Position numbers and translations under genes: made by a program. A stretch of 64,000 nt of DNA from NCBI RefSeq assembly GCF_016859285.1, contig NC_053407.1, positions 17,193,632 through 17,257,631 on the forward strand. The letters are read 5' to 3'. The stretch is from Xiphias gladius (taxonomy: Eukaryota; Chordata; Actinopteri; Istiophoriformes; Xiphiidae). Below the pieces are notes generated by a model that saw only the letters and a list, made by a program, of their open reading frames with translations, ran no database searches and was not told where the DNA came from. Shown here in pieces: positions 13,607 to 46,900 of this stretch. Within the stretch, counting starts at the first letter, position 1, and the number at the start of each line of letters is the position of its first letter.

Positions 13607-15299
13607 TTTAATACACCATTTTCTATGCAATGGTCACTTGTCTCTGGGAAAAGCTGTTGGAGAGGTGAACAGCACAGATTAACCGGACTACACCCATATC
13701 AGTTGTTAGAGACACCCATAGACCACAGACTCTTCCCCCTCAGGTAGATGTTCTCTCCAGTAGAGACCCTGACTCTGCTGATTCAGATCTCTTCAAACAC
13801 ACACTACTTCATTTAGGTATCTAGTAAGCCGTACTTTCAGACACAACATTTTACCTTCGCTGCGCCCTCAAGATTCAGTGATATACAGAGCAGGATGAAC
13901 TGAAAATCCCCGCATTAAGCACAACAGCCCTGTTATATTGCACCTCGGCTCATGCAGTGCACACCAACAATACCCAGAGTGTTATCAGCCTCTCACATGT
14001 GTGTCTATGCAAATCTATTCCAAACGTGGCAGCTTTAATTGCTTAGGCGCAGAACATGTAGCTAACGTTGGAACCGTTTATTACAAAACAGATGTTCACT
14101 CTCATTCCTCCACATCTCAGCGAGGGTTTCACTGATCACCTGCATTTTTTTTTTCTTTTTTTTTTTTTCTTACAGTTGGTTAATATTTAACTAGTGAGTG
14201 ACTAATTGAAAAAATAAAAGGGGGGGAGGGCTTGTTGAGGAAGACGCTGCAGAGTCTGGAGGGGTTTGTGGCAGAATAGATCAGAGAGAGCGCAGATAAC
14301 AATGGAGATGGAGTAATAAATAAATCTCCTCTATGAGAAGTAGCCGGAGGACTGACAGTGGCAGATTAGGGCCTGCGCATTTTAAACAAATTGGGTGCTC
14401 ACAGAGGCATATTGGCTGTGTGCTCGAGCATGTTTTATAGTTCTGCTCTGTAACCACTGAGACACACAGGTCTGTCAGTTCCCACATGACATCACGGTGC
14501 AGCTCAAACAAGCTCACACTGCAAATTCTGCCTTTTATTTATTTATTTATTCGACAATTACCCTTTTTAACTAATTGACCTACACTAACTCTCATTCTTT
14601 AAAGACCTTTTAGTATTGCATTAAGCATCAAAAGCTGAATCCAGAATCCAGAATCTCAGAGCCAGCATTAACAGTGTATTTAGGAAATTGTGAGAGGAAT
14701 AAGATGAGAAATACGGGGATCAATCCAAACGAGTTTCTAATTTGGGGGTTTGCTTTTGTTTGGAGAATTATTTCATCTGGAATAAACCCCTTGGGGCAAA
14801 AGGAGGTGAAAAAACAGCCAAAGAGAAACCTTAAAAAACACTTTGAATTTCTGGTATATTGATAGAAACTAGGCTTTTACTGGGTCCTAACAAATTTTTT
14901 TTTATAAAAGACTCAACATTTTTGAAGGTGTTTGTTTTCAAAGTGTCAAAAAAAAACCTGACAGGTGTTTCTATTATTTTTGTCCACCTCATTTATATCA
15001 AGAGAGTGGGCTAAATGACAAAAAAAAACAAAAAAACATCTCTGTATATTGCGGAGTTCAACAGCACCAGAAACTATAGCCTTCAACTGACCAAGTAAAC
15101 TGGTCAGTACACTGACCAAATAAAATCAAACAAAAACATCCCTAATGTTATGATGAATCTTACCAATATCTGAGCAATGAGTCTATATCCCGAGATACCA
15201 GAGAGCCAGTATGTGACAGCAGTTTATCTTTTGCGATCTGCTTCCTGCCACTGCTAGCGCTCTGATGTACTCCAGCTGAATCTCTTAAGGTTTTGAACG

Positions 15300-15300
<1 letters not shown>

Positions 15301-15336
<36 letters not shown>
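15301..15336. repeat. (AGC)12 trinucleotide repeat
   Basis: Twelve perfect AGC/CAG units in intergenic DNA 2.3 kb upstream of rasgrf1. In one minus-strand frame it reads as an alanine run, but no gene supports that. Confidence 0.95.
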
Positions 15337-15646
15337 TGATATTACACAGTCAGACCGCATGTTAAAGGAACACGCTGGTGTTTTTGCAAATGTGAGCTTT
15401 TTTACTACAGATCACGTACAGTACTTTACATTGCGTCAACTTGTACAGACTTCATCGCACTGGTGATCCATTTCAGTGGACATTTTGTCTACTTGTTGCA
15501 TTATAGATGAGTAAAAATGCAGCATAGTTGTAAACAATTGCCAAATTGCCGGATGGTACGGCCCTTTACGTTGAGTATGAAAATCTTTTCTGCTGTGGGT
15601 AAATTGAACAACCTGTGTCATTCTTGACCATTGGATGTGTAACAAA

Positions 15647-16512
15647 CAGTGGTGGAGGAGGTATTCAAATCCTTTGCCCAAGTACCAGGACCTCAAAGTA
15701 AAAATACTCAATTATAAGTGAAGGTCCTTCATTCAAAAAGGCACTTAACTAAAAGTGTGCAAGTATCACCAGGAAAATGTATTTAAAGTGTCAAAAGTAA
15801 AGGTAGTCAATGCAGAAATTGCCCCTGTGAGTGCAGTATATCTAATTATATACTATATACTGTACAATCTATTATGTAGTATATAATTAGATTATTATAA
15901 TGTGAAAGCGGCATTTTATTCTTCTTGTTGGTTAAGGTGGAGCACATTTTTGACTATTTTATGTAGGGTAGATAATTATTATTTTAATTATGGTTTAATC
16001 TGCTGAATATTTACATTTCTCAGTCCGTTTACTTTCCTGGGTCCTAATACACAAACACATGGCAATTAACCAGCGCTCAAAGCTGACACAGTCAGATGTC
16101 TTTTTATTTGTTAGAGAACAGTCTAAACTTGGAAAGGCTTCAGTTTACTGTAATTTAAGACAAGGGAAAGCATCAAGTTGTGACATTTGAGAAACTGAAA
16201 CCATGAAATGTTTGATATTTTAGATGAGTTACAATTATTCAGTTAGCAAATCAGTTGCTGACTGATTATTTTATAACTGACTAATCCACTAATAAATAGA
16301 CTGACTAATCATTTCAACTCAAATTGTATAAACTGTTTATTTTTTACAGTGTATTTTGAAACTTCATGTTTTGTGTGTGGGATCTTAATTTGTAAAGTAA
16401 TGACTCCTGTCTGGGTAGTGCAATAAAGACTATAACCTGTAGTGGAGCAGAAATATAAAGTGTCATGAAATGGAAATACTTAAGTATTACACTAAGTAAC
16501 TTTCCACCACTG
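15647..16512. mobile_element. Non-autonomous hAT-like element, family 2, with a family 1 element nested inside
   Basis: Ends are inverted: CAGTGGTGGAGGAG at 15647 and TTTCCACCACTG at 16501-16512 (10 bp perfect, then diverged). The body has the GTATTCAAATCC and AAAGTAAAAATACTC pattern of a very common percomorph repeat. It encodes no transposase. The 8 bp flanks agree at only 4 positions, so the target-site duplication has decayed. Confidence 0.7.
16100..16322. mobile_element. Family 1 repeat copy C, nested in the family 2 element
   Basis: Family 1 body and right end (GACTAATCCACTAATAAATAG, GACTAATCATTTCAACTC) interrupt the family 2 element. The family 2 right-hand part resumes after it (ATGACTCCTG... 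GTAGTGGAGCAGAAATATAA). The left boundary is approximate. Confidence 0.55.
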
Positions 16513-17040
16513 GAGGCAGAATCATTTCCTCCCATATACTCTCATTTATGGTGTGAGGGTTCATATTCTCAGAATAGGTGGACCCTGAGCTGAGATTATT
16601 TAGTCACAAATGCACTAGTCACTTTAATTTAGAAGTTCTGTTTAATTCTGATCATTATTCTGTTTTATTCTGAAGAAAAACTCTTCGTCGCCAACACACA
16701 CATTTGTAGCCTTTAACCTTCTTTGGTCTTCTTTCCGGGTTTGAAGTTGTGGGCTAGAAATTCAGTTCTCCAGAGGATCAACCGCACCGGCAAAATGCCC
16801 CTTTGTGCGCAACTTGTTGTTGTAACATTTTCTATGTAACCACTTTAAAAAAAAAAAAAAAAAACCCTCAGAATATCTCAACTGGTTGCTTGCTTTGCCA
16901 CTAAGAGCATGGCAATAGTTTAAATATCAACAACACTGAATCCACCGACATAAAGTTTCAAACGAAAACACAGAGAGTGAAAACCCATTGACTCAGCAGG
17001 CTGCCAAATGGCTGGTTTCCATCAAATGGAGGGCATGTTC
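16513..17040. other. Intergenic stretch before the rasgrf1 promoter
   Basis: No gene or repeat that I can define, apart from an A-run of about 17 at 16847. Confidence 0.4.
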
Positions 17041-17646
17041 TCCCCGACTGTCCGTTTGTTTCCATTTCGCCTCCTGTGCGCCCGACGTTGGACTCTCGAC
17101 TCGAAACTCAACTTATGCGGCATCTTGCCGACACGTCCCTGTCCAGGGTCCTGAAATCTGCTTTCCCAAGCATGCGTCATGTGACTTCCCCCAGCACTGC
17201 CGAGCTCAGCACCGAGCCTACTGGTTTCTGAGGATTTTCATGTGAGAAAAGGACAAACCCCGAACCCCGTTCCCTCTCATCTGGCGTTGTTTAGACTGCT
17301 TTTTTCGCCCCTTAACCCCCTTTTCATTTTTTGGTGTGTTTCTTTTTATTTTCAATTTAATTTTTTTTTCTTTTTTTCACACGATCGGAAAATGTGGACC
17401 TTCAAAGCGCTCGGAGTGTGACAGAAAGGTTTTAGGATGCTGGACTTGTGCTGCTCGTTTTGTTCCTCTCTTCTTACTTAAATGCCAACACGGTGAATGA
17501 GTCGGACGGAGTGGACGAGCCTGCTGCCAGAGGTCCGCATTCAAAAAGTCAACATCTTGTCTTTCTTGATCCGATTTCTCTCTGCAACGACTTCAGAAGG
17601 ATGTAACGACCGACCCACCTTGTGCAGCTGAAGTCGCCTCATCAAA
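17041..17646 (+). promoter_or_regulatory. rasgrf1: rasgrf1 proximal promoter / 5' leader with in-frame uORFs
   Basis: The stretch is locally CpG-richer than its surroundings and abuts the start codon, so it is the likely promoter and 5' UTR; the transcription start is not visible. Upstream ATGs at 17392, 17437, 17482 and 17497 are all in the frame of the main start, each closed by its own stop. The last one (17497-17631, 44 aa) ends 15 nt before the main ATG. An out-of-frame start-stop ATGTAA lies at 17601-17606. Such leaders usually lower translation; whether all are transcribed depends on the start site. Confidence 0.5.
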
Positions 17647-39189
<21,543 letters not shown>

Positions 39190-39780
39190 TGGCGAAGGTG
39201 GTCCTCCACATTATTTTTTTTGTTATTATTACATATCAGTTAATATACACATCAACTTTTGTATAGCTGTACATGTTTAAGATAATTGCTCTTCTGTACA
39301 GTAGATGCTTGAGGTTGTTTGATGACACAAAAAATTTCAGTGTATATTTTTTGTTCGTTACCGTTGCCATGACGCCACCTGCTTTAAGAATTTATTAAAA
39401 TTGCTTTGGGTTATTTCAAGCATAATAACAGAGGTCACTTTGGTTGCACGTAACCGTGCCTTCTTTGTGACCAATGACATTATTTTGCATCCTCTCATAC
39501 TGTGTCGACTTTGCAATTTCTGAGCACTCGTGCTGCCGGCCATTGTTCTCTTTGCTCGAGTTCTATTGATTACTGAATTTCTCTGCAACCAATGTAGCAA
39601 TGTAAAAATGTAACTGCATCAAATCAGGTAAAAGAGCACAGAGAATATGACTGTATTTAACGCTGGGGGACAATGAACGGTGGAGACGTCAGCGAGGTAT
39701 CTGAAGCATAACTGTCTCTGTGCTTCCCAAACCAAAAGTAGAGGGATTTGTTTTTTCATTTCTGCTCACTACTCTGGAGA

Positions 39781-40706
39781 CAGAGGTTCCCAACCATTTC
39801 TGAACCGCGGACCGTTTTTATACTGATAGTGTTATCGTGTACCAGCCCAGTGGGACCCACTAGATAAGAGCGATGAAACTAAACGGATTTCAAAGCTCTG
39901 TGTCTTGATGTAGTTATTTACTAAATTAAAAAAAATAAAAAACAAAATGAATGCTGAAGGTGCTGGTGCACTGACGACTGTTTACCTCACATTCTCAGAA
40001 CCTTCTTTATTTAACAAGACCACGAGTCTACAACCACGCTAGCTCAAACCACTGCTGTACTTAGGCACAGCAGTGGTTTGAGCTAAATGCTAATGTCAGT
40101 GAGCTAACAAGGTCACACTGACCATGTTAACTTGCTGATGTTTACCAGGTATAGTGTTTACTATGTTCCTAACATTTGCTATAATTAGTAATAAACAAAA
40201 AGTCCAGCAGAGGCTGATTGGATTGTCAGTTTTGCAGGTATTTAAAGCAAATTACTGGACAAATTGAAGTGCTGACCTGGTGAAAGGTCAGGGAATCACC
40301 AAAATTATTACAGTACATCCTGAGGGCGACATGAACATCCTGAACCAAATTTCCTGGCAATCTGTTCAATAGTTGTGGAGACGTTTCACTCACAAATACA
40401 AATGTGAAACTGCGCCAGAGGAAAAGACAAGGAACCCACAAAGTCATTAGGTTTCATCCTCTGGGCTCCATGGATACGTAAACCAAATTTCATGGCAGTC
40501 CAGTTGTTGAGATATTTCAGTGTGGACCAATGCCATGACTACAGCCATGCTGCTTGCGTGGCTAAAGATCAATATATTGTTGCTGGGAACGTGACATTAG
40601 CACATTATAGCAAACACAATAGCCTGTAAAGTTTTAGAATTATTAGCATTTAGCAAATGTTCTGAGGCCCAGTAATGGTCCACAGCCCTGGGGTTGGGAA
40701 CCTCTG
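39781..40706. mobile_element. Non-autonomous hAT element, family 3, in the rasgrf1 3' UTR
   Basis: A perfect 15 bp terminal inverted repeat, CAGAGGTTCCCAACC at 39781-39795 and its complement at 40692-40706, is the classic hAT end. The body has GGTCAGGGAATCACC and CAAATTTCATGGCAGTCC blocks and no transposase frame. A clean 8 bp duplication is not visible. Confidence 0.85.
40040..40085. repeat. Perfect 19 bp hairpin inside the family 3 element
   Basis: TAGCTCAAACCACTGCTGT, an 8-base spacer, then its exact complement. It lies in the transcribed 3' UTR if that extends to 41.8 kb. Confidence 0.9.
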
Positions 40707-41747
40707 CTCTATGATAGATGTCCACAACTGACAAAATTTTAAATGTTTTTTTAAATTTGTTTTTAAAGTGATACACTCCTTTCGTATCCTGCTTCGTAGC
40801 CTCACATGAGGTGCTCAGACTCACGTTAGACACCTCAGTTAATTTTGTATGATCAGATATGAGCTGTGTAGCAACATGCAGTGGTAAAGAAGAGTTACCT
40901 CTCTTTAGTTTGCTGTGATTTAAGGTGAAAGATTAATCATCTGAATTTACTGTCACACTTGGAGTACACCAGTACAGTTGAGTGAGCTCCCCCCTTTGTC
41001 CAACTCTTATGTTTCTTGGTTTTTCTGTTCAACTCAAACTCATGATAAAAGCTCCCATGCGGTGGTAAGTGTTGTACCTTCAGGTTCGGCGATACTTCTG
41101 TAGAGTAAAAGGTTGTTGCTCTTCTGTAATTAAAAGACAATCTGTCCTTTTTGCTGTTCCAGTGATTGTGGAACGTGACTGTATATCACTCTGTTATATG
41201 CATTGCTGTTAAAAACTATGATAAAACATATGTGAATGACCTCTGCCTGCAGCATTCAAACACTATTTTTGTAGTAGTATAAGAGAGAGTGACCTGCTCT
41301 TTATATGAACATGGGAAAGTATTTTGTACTTTGTTGTTAATTCACCTCACTGAGATGTGCTGTACATTTTGTACATGCAACCCTGCATATTTCTCAATGT
41401 GGAACCGTGTATAATCCTTTCCAAAAAAAAAAAAAAAAAAAGTTGTGTCTCAAGCTTAAACACAAAACGCGCAAAGTGTGGTCTTGAAACCATGACTTAG
41501 AGGTAGGAGACAACTTCAAATTGTTTTGCATTTATACTGTAATCCTGTCTATAACCATTTCTGTTAGCAGGAATATAGTAACGTAGTGCTTATTCTGTGA
41601 ATATTTGTATGTATTTTTACTATGTATGTACAGTACACTTTTGAAGCTCGTGTGGCAGGCATGCAACACCTTCACAGACAGAATAATACTATATACTTAT
41701 ACTGTATACACTTATACATGCACATACTCTTATAAGGTATATAAACA

Positions 41748-41869
41748 AATAAACATTTTGCTGTTAGCAATACCCAGTGGTATGAAAATTATATTTCAAC
41801 CCTCATGTTTCCACACCTTAAGAAATATTCCCAGTTTTGTAATAAAAAAAAGAAAGTAAACAAAATAAA
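41748..41869 (+). terminator. rasgrf1: rasgrf1 candidate poly(A) signals
   Basis: AATAAA hexamers at 41748-41753, 41841-41846 and 41864-41869 lie between the rasgrf1 stop and the ctsh promoter. Which one is used cannot be told from sequence; an earlier AATAAA at 40190-40195 sits inside the transposon. Confidence 0.45.
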
Positions 41870-41889
41870 AGATTTGATGATGATAATAA

Positions 41890-42735
41890 CAACAAATAAA
41901 CAAAAATATGTTTCCCAGTTACCTCTTGCTAATAAATCCATTTTATCTCAGGGGCATTTTGTCTCAAGTGTTTTTGTAGATCATCAATCAGTTGACATCA
42001 TGCTCGACTAATATAATGAAAGAAAATATAATCACCTCTCTGTCCTAGCAAGCGATGATGTACAGTAGCCTACAGCAGTGGACCAAAATGTAAAATCTGG
42101 GCTTTGTGTGAAAAAATACGCACTTATCATATTCAGAATTCCCACAACTGCATAAATTGGCATAAAATGTACATCCATTACATTATGTTGGACACTCAGT
42201 TATGTCCAATGTTCAAACCCAAGCTACTATCCACAGTGTGTTGCTTGTTCACAGAGTGTCACAATATGCTGTGGGGTTTGTTATCTATTTGTATCCCTTT
42301 ATTTAGTGCGTATTTTAATGTCAGTTCAAGATAATGATGTTTTCATTTAGACATGACTGGATTAACCTGCCATATATCCTTGGAGCCAAAAAATTGTATT
42401 ACTTCACCAAAACATTTCCTTACATATCATGTACCTATTCTATCCTCGTTTCCCCATTAAAATATTTAAAAGGACTATAAAAACCCCACATCTTAAAAAA
42501 GTAAGGTTGGATTTTTAAGGGATTCGATCGCCTGCTGATTCATTAAGTCACTAGTCAGTAGACTTGAATAATTAAGGATTTTTTTTATACTTTTTGTACA
42601 CAGTTTGCAGAATGATTAACGGAGGCGAAAAAAACATCAAATTAATCTAAGACTTTATCGAACGACCTCTGACCTTAACCATTATTAGTAGGAAGTAGGA
42701 AAAACAAAAGGTTATTTAAAGAACAGGCCAAACGG
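41890..42735. other. rasgrf1-ctsh intergenic spacer
   Basis: About 0.85 kb of A+T-rich DNA, no gene or defined repeat. Confidence 0.5.
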
Positions 42736-42874
42736 GCACTGATTGGTAGATCCCCCTCGCAATGCTCTCTGTTCGTTTTGTCGGTAGGGGAATTTGAACA
42801 GGCAGCAAGTTCGCCTCGTCGCTTCGCATCTGCTCCACCGGACGTCCACCGGCCGAGGGCTTCGATACGCGATC
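42736..42874 (+). promoter_or_regulatory. ctsh: ctsh promoter region with inverted CCAAT box
   Basis: A CpG-containing stretch directly upstream of the ctsh start. ATTGG (inverted CCAAT) lies at 42742-42746 and no TATA box is evident, typical of a housekeeping lysosomal gene. A 12-codon uORF (42762-42797) would be included if transcription starts upstream of it. Confidence 0.4.
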
Positions 42875-43911
42875 ATGGTCAACACTCTGCTTTTCTTGGC
42901 TTTCGTGTCGGCGGCTTCAGCCTTTCCCCCGTCCGACCGAGGTAACACGCTGCGGTCGCCCGTGTCGGCGACTCCACCGACTTTTTTTTTTTTCTTGCAG
43001 TTTTGCCGTTTGTGCTAAGCCAAGCTTTCGCTTTCATGTGCCGCCATGGCGTCTGTTCGTTTTCTTGTCCCCGTTGAATTCGCCGTATTACATTAACTTT
43101 GACCGTATGAATTGTTTTCAGACGAGTCTCACTTCAAGTCGTGGATGGCACAGGTACAGTAGGTTATACCTATCAAGCGCTGCACGTAACAATAGCGAAC
43201 AGTAAACTGTACGTTGCCCGCAATGAGAAAAATCACTGCAACGTTGTTACTTAAGTGTGATAATTACTTAAGTGTGATGATTTCTAAAATGTGAGCTACA
43301 TGATTACAACACTATAAGCTGATTACTACCCATTTATGCCCGTAATTAATCTAAAAACATCACTATAATAAGAGAAACAAAGTTAACAGCCCCCCCCCCC
43401 ATACAGCACAACAAAGTGTACAGCATGAAGGAGTACGAGGAGAGACTCCAGATATTCACTGAGAACAAGAGGAGGATTGACAAACACAATGAAGGAAACC
43501 ACTCTTTCACAAGTAGGAAGAGCTTGTTATTGACTTCACTATTTTTTTAATTAAAAAAACTTTTTTTTTTCATAAGGTCCATTGTAAAATGTGTTGAGCT
43601 TTGTTTCATCTCTTCCTGCAGTGGCGCTGAACCTGTTTTCAGACATGACATTTAGTGAATTTCGAAAGTCTTTCCTCTGGTCTGAGCCACAGGTAATGCC
43701 ATCCATTCAGAAAGTAGTTTGAATTGTTGTGTTTTTTGTTTCGTTGTTGTTGTTGTTGTTGTTGTTTTTCAGGACAGGTAGCTATTTCACACACTGCCTC
43801 TTACAGAACTGCTCTGCTACCAAAGGGAGCTATGTCAGCAGCAACGGACCACATCTGGACTCCATTGACTGGAGGAAGAAAGGAAATTATGTGACAGATG
43901 TGAAGAATCAG
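42875..43911 (+). CDS. ctsh: ctsh exons 1-5 (signal peptide, propeptide, mini-chain)
   Basis: The signal peptide is in exon 1 and the I29-type propeptide in exons 2-4 ([20 protein letters not shown], then [16 protein letters not shown]). EPQ ends exon 4 and NCSAT starts exon 5, so the mini-chain is split by intron 4. The exon 3 acceptor has an unusual all-C tract (43391-43400). The mature heavy chain starts near [11 protein letters not shown]. Confidence 0.94.
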
Positions 43912-43950
43912 GTAAAGTTTAACTTCTCAAACATCAAGAACACACACACG

Positions 43951-43982
<32 letters not shown>

Positions 43983-46900
43983 GATTCTGTTTTGATCTCA
44001 AAAGTCACATTACACTGTTGCTAGGTAACACGGATGATTAAAAGAGTCTCTGGTGATAACTGATAACACAGAAACTGTCAATAATATTATAACCCAGTGG
44101 TTCCTATGAGGTGTGCACACCCGGTCATACAAATTCCTAGCGGGTTTTGAGTGTGTAGTGTGTTCACTCTTGAAATGTGACAAAATAAAACATACTCAAA
44201 ACCTCCACACGCCAATGCACACTAAAAGCCCTCATGAGTTGGCTGTTTATGGATGCAGTTTTGCTACAGTGAAATGCACAAAGGACATGGAGGAGCTGCC
44301 CACAGCTGGAAAAAAATTCAAATTTAATCGTGGATAGAGGTGAGAAAGCTCCAGGACGACTTCAGAAAACAAAATAAATAAACAAATAGTTTAAATAACC
44401 ATTAACTTTTTGGTCTCATTGTTCCTCAATTTAAGGCTAAAGTTTGATTGTACAGTTGTTTGTTTCTTGTTTACTAACTACAAAAACTATATGCTATAAA
44501 GATTAGTACTGTATACAGTACATACCGTATGCTGTTAGTATGTTGTATGGAACTGGGACAACTTTTGACGTGTCAAACACAGGTGTAACTAATAATGTCA
44601 GTTACTGCATTGCCATCACCAATGTTATTAGTTCCATCTGTTTTTCTCCATTTGACAAGTCAAGCGGTTGCTGTGAAAGAAACAGGTGAGTCTGTTGAAT
44701 ATTCTGAGGCCTACGACGCTATAAGGACTTGGGCCGGCGAGATTTAGGCCTATTCAAGAGAGCAAAATGGGTTGTAAAGTACAGAGCAGGCAGATTTTCG
44801 ACAGGAAACATGTCAGTCGAATCCAAAATACGAGGAAGCGCTTGCTCTTCAGTTTTCTCACAATATAGCAGGAGAGCCTTTTGTCTTAGCAGTTAGGATA
44901 AAGCTTAACTTGCATTTTCCATTTCCACACCAGAAACTAAAGGTAAACATGTAGAAATATGCAGTTCATGTTCTTGATAGTGGTTTTTCTTAATGTAGCT
45001 TCCCAGATACAGGGCCTTTTCCACCGCAGACATTTTGACATGTCATAGTAGGACTTGTCACAGTTGTTACTAATAACTTAAGCAATGGCTCGGTTCTGTT
45101 CAACGGTCGCAGTGATCCAGTATACACAATACGAGGACCCTTAAACTGAAGCAGTTAAATGAAATTCAGTCTTCGTAAAAAGTTATTATTCACACCTGTG
45201 CTTTCCCTGCTGTGACATGTCAGAGTGTCCTCTGTGAAAAAGGCATATTGTTACGGGTTGATAAAACTACCATAAATGTATGCATCGAGGAGGTTGTGTG
45301 AAGATTTTTCTACTTCCAAAGTCAACTATACTGATGAACTATACTGTAACTATACTGTAAATCAAATATTGGAATTTCCCTGAATGTTCTCTACACACTT
45401 ATTTCCATGCATACGCCTTCAGATACAACCTTTTGTGTTTTTTCTCACAAGATTTTCACGAGATGTCCTTCTACTTTGTTTTTGTTTTTTTGTACCAAAG
45501 GGAAGTTGTGGCAGTTGCTGGACTTTTTCAACAACCGGCTGTTTGGAGTCTGTTACCGCTATCAGAACTGGGAAGCTGATACCACTGGTGACTTTCTTTC
45601 ACTTCTCTATCACTTCTCTATCTGCTGATCTTGAGTCAAAAATGTTGTTCCTTTGCCATAGTAGGACAAAGCATATTTACTATAATCTTGAACCATGACC
45701 TTTTAATTCACCTTTGTAACCTAATTTTCCAACTACCCAGTCAGAACAACAGCTGGTGGACTGTGCCCAGGACTTCAACAACCATGGGTGTAATGGGTGA
45801 GAGTCAAACACACTGAGTGTTTCCTTCCTCTTTTTATAATATTCCTGTAAGTACTGCTGTGTGCACCACCAAAGTCAGATTTTTTACAACAAGCCCTTGA
45901 TTTGTCCTCTAGCGGTCTTCCCAGTCAAGCATTTGAATACATCATGTACAACAAGGGACTGATGACAGAGACGGACTATCCATACAAAGCTATGGTGACT
46001 AAATAATCGGCTATCCTACAGCATAAACAAAACGAAATAATAAGCAAAACTGACTTGAAATTACATATTTAATGGCTTTTGATTTTTACTTGTTAAATCA
46101 GGAAGGTACTTGCAAGTATAAACCAGGACTGGCAGCTGCTTTTGTGAAGGATGTGGTGAACATAACAGCGGTGAGTTAGCATCAATGTCTTTTCTTCAAG
46201 AAAAATGTCTTTATTGTACGGCCGTGAGTGATGAGGTTTTTCTGTCGCCCGTCAGTACGATGAGATGGGAATGGTGGATGCTGTCGCCACGCGCAACCCT
46301 GTCAGCTTTGCCTTTGAGGTGACCTCGGACTTTATGCATTACCACCAGGGCGTGTACACCAGGTGAGAGGAAGTCAGAGACATAGTCTGATGTATAATGC
46401 TGGAAAGTGAGTAGTCTGTCTATTTTTAAGGTTTTTGTTTAATTGTATTTTACATTTATAAATTACTGAACAGTGAGCAGGAAGTGGAAGGTACATTGCC
46501 TCAACAAATACAAACGTCAAGTTTCAGTGTCTTTCCTTTTATACAGCTGACAAGGTTTGTTATACTGTAGTAACATACAGTATATCTGAGAAAGATATTA
46601 CATTTGCTTGAACCATCAGGAAGAATTTCAAGATATTCAGGCCCAGTATTTTGAAGATCCAAAGTCCAAAACCCGGTTTCTTTGAAATTTTCAATCCAAC
46701 TCCCTCCAACTAAGAATGGAAAGAATGTGTCTGTCTAATATTCATTTCTAACTCATGAAAACATCTGGACTCACAGCTGGATGTACTAAGGCACACTTCA
46801 ACACTGTTTATACTTGACATTATCCGACAAACAGACACAACTCAGGTAGTATCTGAATCTGCTAGAGTAACTTGTTTATTGGCAAAGGGTAGCCCTGTGG

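Larger units (their letters stand above)
8889..15300. other. Intergenic, no gene seen
   Basis: Besides the repeats at 9755 and 13320, the interval holds only short ORFs. The stretch 11900-12050 resembles A+T-rich dispersed repeats (TTATTAAC, TATAACG-like motifs), but I cannot define its ends. Confidence 0.45.
39190..41870 (+). other. rasgrf1: rasgrf1 3' UTR (inferred extent)
   Basis: The region from the stop codon to a cluster of AATAAA signals at 41748, 41841 and 41864 has no coding potential and is the likely 3' UTR, about 2.6 kb. It contains a 926 bp hAT-like element (39781-40706) that brings its own AATAAA at 40190 and a 19 bp hairpin, and an A-run of about 20 at 41421. Confidence 0.55.

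Noticed and set aside
15160-15360. Minus-strand protein with an alanine run
   Set aside because: Product of the AGC repeat; no other coding evidence.
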